A stretch of DNA of 7,758 nt from Actinomycetota bacterium (GTDB lineage: Bacteria > Actinomycetota > Actinomycetes > Nanopelagicales > Nanopelagicaceae): NCBI GenBank assembly GCA_010032125.1, contig RHAU01000025.1, forward strand, positions 1 through 7,758, in the 5' to 3' direction. Below the pieces are notes generated by a model. The model worked only from the letters and a program-made list of their open reading frames with translations. It had not been told where the DNA came from and did not search any database. Positions 4,877-7,758 of the stretch are shown in pieces (the first letter of the stretch is position 1; every line of letters begins with the position of its first letter). A program made the position numbers and the translations under genes.

Positions 4877-5893
4877 GTGTCAATCGAACCAGTCGATATA
4901 GATTCGATTACTAATGCTGCATTGTCCGCAATCTCAGCAGCAAGCTCGCTCGATGAATTGAAAGAAGTGAGGATTGCCCATGTTGGTGATCGCTCAGCAA
5001 TTGCGAGAGCAAATCAGGCTCTAGGCCAAATCCCGATCGAAGAGCGTGCAGCACGCGGAAAACTGATTGGAAGCGCCCGAGCAAATATCAATCAAGCCTT
5101 TGATGACCGAGAGAAAGTGCTGACGAAAGAACGCGATACAAAAGCTCTAACTGAGGAACGAGTCGACGTCACACTTCCTACAAACCGGAAACGTCGCGGA
5201 GCATTACATCCACTGACAATCTTAAGTAACGAGATTGCAGATCTATTCATCGGCATTGGTTACACGGTGCAAGAAGGGCCAGAACTTGAATCCTCGTGGC
5301 TTAATTTCGATGCACTCAATATTCCAGCCGATCACCCAGCTCGAACCATGCAAGACACTTTCTTTATTAATCCACCGGATTCAGGTCTCGTACTGAGAAC
5401 ACATACCTCTCCAGTTCAAATCAGAACGATGCTGGAACATGAACCGCCAATCTATGTCATCTGCCCTGGCAGGACTTATCGCGCCGATGAACTTGATGCG
5501 ACGCACACTCCCGTTTTTAATCAAGTTGAAGGATTGGTGATTGATAAAGGAATCACCATGGCGCATTTGAAGGGCACTTTGGATTTCTTTGCGTCAAAGA
5601 TTTTCGGTGCCGATGTCACTACGCGCATTAGGCCCTCATACTTCCCATTTACTGAGCCAAGCGCAGAAGTAGATTTCTTTTATAACGGTCGCTGGATCGA
5701 GTGGGGTGGATGTGGAATGGTCAACCCGCGAGTTTTGCAGGCATGTGGAATCGATACAAAGACATATTCTGGATTTGCGTTTGGAATGGGACTTGAACGA
5801 ACCCTGATGGTCCGCCACGGCATTACCGATATGCATGACATCGTCGAAGGAGATATTCGTTTCTCGCAACAATTCGGAGTGGGACTTCGATGA
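4877..5893 (+). CDS. pheS: Phenylalanyl-tRNA synthetase alpha subunit
   Basis: The catalytic subunit of the alpha2beta2 class II synthetase that charges tRNA-Phe in the cytoplasm. The 338-residue product has an N-terminal coiled-coil tRNA-binding region (about 1-90) and a catalytic core. Class II motif 2 region: LRTHTSPVQIRTM (173-185) and GRTYRADELDATHTP (198-212). The Phe pocket has Q216 and E218 in FNQVEG (214-219), where most relatives I recall have FHQ. FTEPSAE (258-264) includes E260, aligning with a Mg-binding glutamate, and motif 3 is GFAFGMGLERTLMVRHGI (299-316). The GTG at 4877 is preceded in frame only by CTG at 4871 before a TAG at 4865; no Shine-Dalgarno is seen. The N-terminus is a little shorter than in actinobacterial relatives I recall. 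The stop overlaps the pheT ATG (ATGA), so the two subunits are made together. Confidence 0.97.
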   Translation: MSIEPVDIDSITNAALSAISAASSLDELKEVRIAHVGDRSAIARANQALGQIPIEERAARGKLIGSARANINQAFDDREKVLTKERDTKALTEERVDVTLPTNRKRRGALHPLTILSNEIADLFIGIGYTVQEGPELESSWLNFDALNIPADHPARTMQDTFFINPPDSGLVLRTHTSPVQIRTMLEHEPPIYVICPGRTYRADELDATHTPVFNQVEGLVIDKGITMAHLKGTLDFFASKIFGADVTTRIRPSYFPFTEPSAEVDFFYNGRWIEWGGCGMVNPRVLQACGIDTKTYSGFAFGMGLERTLMVRHGITDMHDIVEGDIRFSQQFGVGLR

Positions 5894-7758
5894 AACTTCC
5901 TCTCTCGTGGCTACGTGAATACGTTTCTCTCCCTAAATCTGTTTCACTCGATCAAATTGTTGCGGCCTTCGTGCGCGTTGGCTTTGAAGTCGAAGGCGTA
6001 GAAAATCCGGCAGATGCAATCAAAGGTCCGCTGCGAGTCGGTACGGTGCTCTCGATTGAGGAATTGACGGGCCTGAAGAAACCAATTCGTTACGTCGGCT
6101 TGGATTGCGGCGAGAAGTCAACGCGTTTTGTCATCTGCGGTGCCACAAATTTCAAGGTTGGTGATCTCGTCGTTGTGGCTCTTCCGGGCGCAGTCTTGCC
6201 TGGCAATTTTGCAATTTCGGCGCGAGAAACCTACGGACGCACAAGCAACGGAATGATTTGCTCGTCCCGAGAGTTAGGACTTGGCGAAGACCATAGTGGA
6301 ATCATCGTCCTGAAAGATGCGCGAGCGCGTGCTGGTGATGATGCTCTTTTGACGTTGAAAGTTGATGATCCGGTAATCGATATCGCAGTCAACCCAGATC
6401 GCGGATATGCAATGTCGATTCGTGGCGCGGCCCGTGAATTGGCAATGGCGCTGGACCGACCTTTTATCGATATTGACGGAAAGAAATTGATTGCTTCACT
6501 CGAGAAGAAAAAGAAAAGTGGAAAAGCAACTCGAGTACAGATAGCTGATAAGACTGGCGCAGATTCAATATTCCTGCGCTCAGTCACCAATGTCGATCCA
6601 CAATCACCAACACCGGAGTGGATGTCTCGCCGACTCATTCAAGTCGGAATGCGGCCGATTTCACTTGCTGTAGATATCACCAACTACGTCATGATGGAGC
6701 TCGGGCAACCGCTACATGCATTTGACGCCGAGAAAATTATAGGAACACTTCGAGTTCAGCGCGCTGGCAAATATTCAACTCTAACGACCCTGGATAATCA
6801 AAAACGGAAATTACACAAAGATGATTTGCTGATAGCAGATGACGTGAAGCCTTTAGCTCTCGCGGGAACGATGGGTGGACTTGATTCCGAAGTAACTTCT
6901 GAAACTCGTCGCATTGCAATTGAGGCTGCACACTTCGATTCGGTAGCAATTGCGCAAAATTCAAGACGACACATTCTTAGCTCAGAAGCGTCGCGTAGGT
7001 TTGAAAGAGGAGTTGATCCTCTACTTGCACCAATCGCTTCCGCACGAGCGGCAATGATGCTGATTGAACTGGCCGGCGCGATCTATGTCGGAACTTCTAA
7101 AGTCACCAAGCCCGCTAAGAACATAACTCTTACCTTTGACCCGAAAGAAATTACTGCCCTCCTTGGAGCCACATACTCCGCTGTCGAAATAAAGCGTGCG
7201 CTCGCTGCAATTGGCTGCGTAGTTCGCTCCAGTGGGAAGAAAATGACTTCGATCGCCCCGTCCTGGCGAAGGGACTTGGTACATGTCGCCGATATTGCAG
7301 AGGAAGTGGCTAGATTCTTTGGTTATGAACGCATTCCCTCAATTCTGCCCGCAGTAAAAACTTCGACTGAAGGAAACATCGGGCTAAGTCCGCTTCAGCA
7401 ACGTAGACGCGGCATCGCACTTGCCTTGGCGCATCGTGGCTTTACCGAAGTTCACAACTATCCCTTTGTTAGCGCCGAACAAATGGCGCTCTATGGATTC
7501 ACAGGCGATCGCGCTAAAACGTTTGAAATCGCAAACCCGATGTCAGATCAGTTTCCATTCCTTCGGACTCACATGACGCCTGGTTTACTCAGCGCAGCAG
7601 CGCGAAATCTTTCTCGCGGCGCAGATTCAGTCGCCCTCTTCGAAACTGGTCTAGTTTTTCGAAATACCGAAAAATTAATACCTGCGGGCGAAATTCCAAC
7701 TTCCAAACGTCCCACCTCGGCACAGATTAAGAAAATTTACGAGAGCGTTCCAAAACAA
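5890..7758 (+). CDS. pheT: Phenylalanyl-tRNA synthetase beta subunit, 3' truncated by window
   Basis: The beta subunit supplies tRNA binding and editing of mischarged Tyr-tRNA-Phe. I read 623 codons without a stop to the window end; family members have roughly 800 residues, so the end of the catalytic-like core and the anticodon-binding FDX-ACB domain lie outside. In order: N-terminus MKLPLSWLREYV; a tRNA-binding OB domain (about 45-150) with SNGMICSSRELGLGEDHSG; B3/B4 editing region with DITNYVMMELGQPLHAFD (262-279) and SSEASRRFERGVDP (364-377); B5 domain (about 411-480) with D462, D468, E471 and E472, whose spacing equals the Mg site shared with the alpha subunit in E. coli; then the start of the core domain, with NPMSDQFPFLRTHMTPGLL and the ALFETG strand. 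A lysine-rich linker (KKKK, 206-209) lies before B3/B4. The ATG overlaps the pheS stop by four bases, indicating translational coupling. Confidence 0.96.
   Translation, partial: MKLPLSWLREYVSLPKSVSLDQIVAAFVRVGFEVEGVENPADAIKGPLRVGTVLSIEELTGLKKPIRYVGLDCGEKSTRFVICGATNFKVGDLVVVALPGAVLPGNFAISARETYGRTSNGMICSSRELGLGEDHSGIIVLKDARARAGDDALLTLKVDDPVIDIAVNPDRGYAMSIRGAARELAMALDRPFIDIDGKKLIASLEKKKKSGKATRVQIADKTGADSIFLRSVTNVDPQSPTPEWMSRRLIQVGMRPISLAVDITNYVMMELGQPLHAFDAEKIIGTLRVQRAGKYSTLTTLDNQKRKLHKDDLLIADDVKPLALAGTMGGLDSEVTSETRRIAIEAAHFDSVAIAQNSRRHILSSEASRRFERGVDPLLAPIASARAAMMLIELAGAIYVGTSKVTKPAKNITLTFDPKEITALLGATYSAVEIKRALAAIGCVVRSSGKKMTSIAPSWRRDLVHVADIAEEVARFFGYERIPSILPAVKTSTEGNIGLSPLQQRRRGIALALAHRGFTEVHNYPFVSAEQMALYGFTGDRAKTFEIANPMSDQFPFLRTHMTPGLLSAAARNLSRGADSVALFETGLVFRNTEKLIPAGEIPTSKRPTSAQIKKIYESVPKQ

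Noticed and set aside
6502..6528. A-rich run in pheT (lysine-rich linker) as a programmed frameshift site
   Set aside because: The zero frame stays open to the window end and matches PheT on both sides; A-runs of four to five bases are not enough evidence for slippage.

Overview
The window looks like a core chromosomal segment of an actinobacterium (Actinomycetota). The evidence is the gene order infC-rpmI-rplT-(SpoU rRNA methyltransferase)-pheS-pheT, a divergent DUF3099 gene (a small membrane protein family typical of this phylum), and an ABC exporter with the nucleotide-binding-domain insert seen in actinobacterial homologues. G+C is roughly one half by eye, low for the phylum. A streamlined freshwater lineage is possible but not shown. 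A SURF1-type protein implies an aa3-type cytochrome oxidase and aerobic respiration.

Layout. Positions 1-1671 (+): a half-size ABC exporter whose N-terminus lies outside the window. Positions 1653-2656 (-): a two-gene unit, DUF3099 then SURF1, joined by a TAATG stop/start overlap; the SURF1 3' end overlaps the ABC gene tail by 19 bp. Positions 2657-2860: a divergent intergenic region with a candidate back-to-back promoter pair and a leader of about 150 nt before infC that can form several, partly mutually exclusive, hairpins. Positions 2861-4839 (+): IF3, L35, L20 and a SPOUT-family rRNA 2'-O-methyltransferase, spaced by 14, 11 and 4 nt, so almost certainly one translation operon. Positions 4877-7758 (+): pheS and pheT (pheT runs off the window), overlapping by ATGA and encoding the two subunits of phenylalanyl-tRNA synthetase; a candidate leaderless promoter and a 10-bp dyad sit directly before the pheS GTG.

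How the genes fit together. The plus-strand cluster serves translation: initiation-factor fidelity, two 50S proteins, rRNA modification and Phe-tRNA charging. The minus-strand pair is membrane related, with SURF1 serving cytochrome oxidase assembly. infC has no canonical start codon at its conserved N-terminus and must begin at AUC (2861). This is the known IF3 self-discrimination strategy (AUU in E. coli).

No mobile element, CRISPR array, tRNA or rRNA gene was seen. I found no undescribed multi-gene system. The most interesting material is regulatory: the structured infC leader with its AUC start, and the hairpin and promoter pressed against the pheS start.
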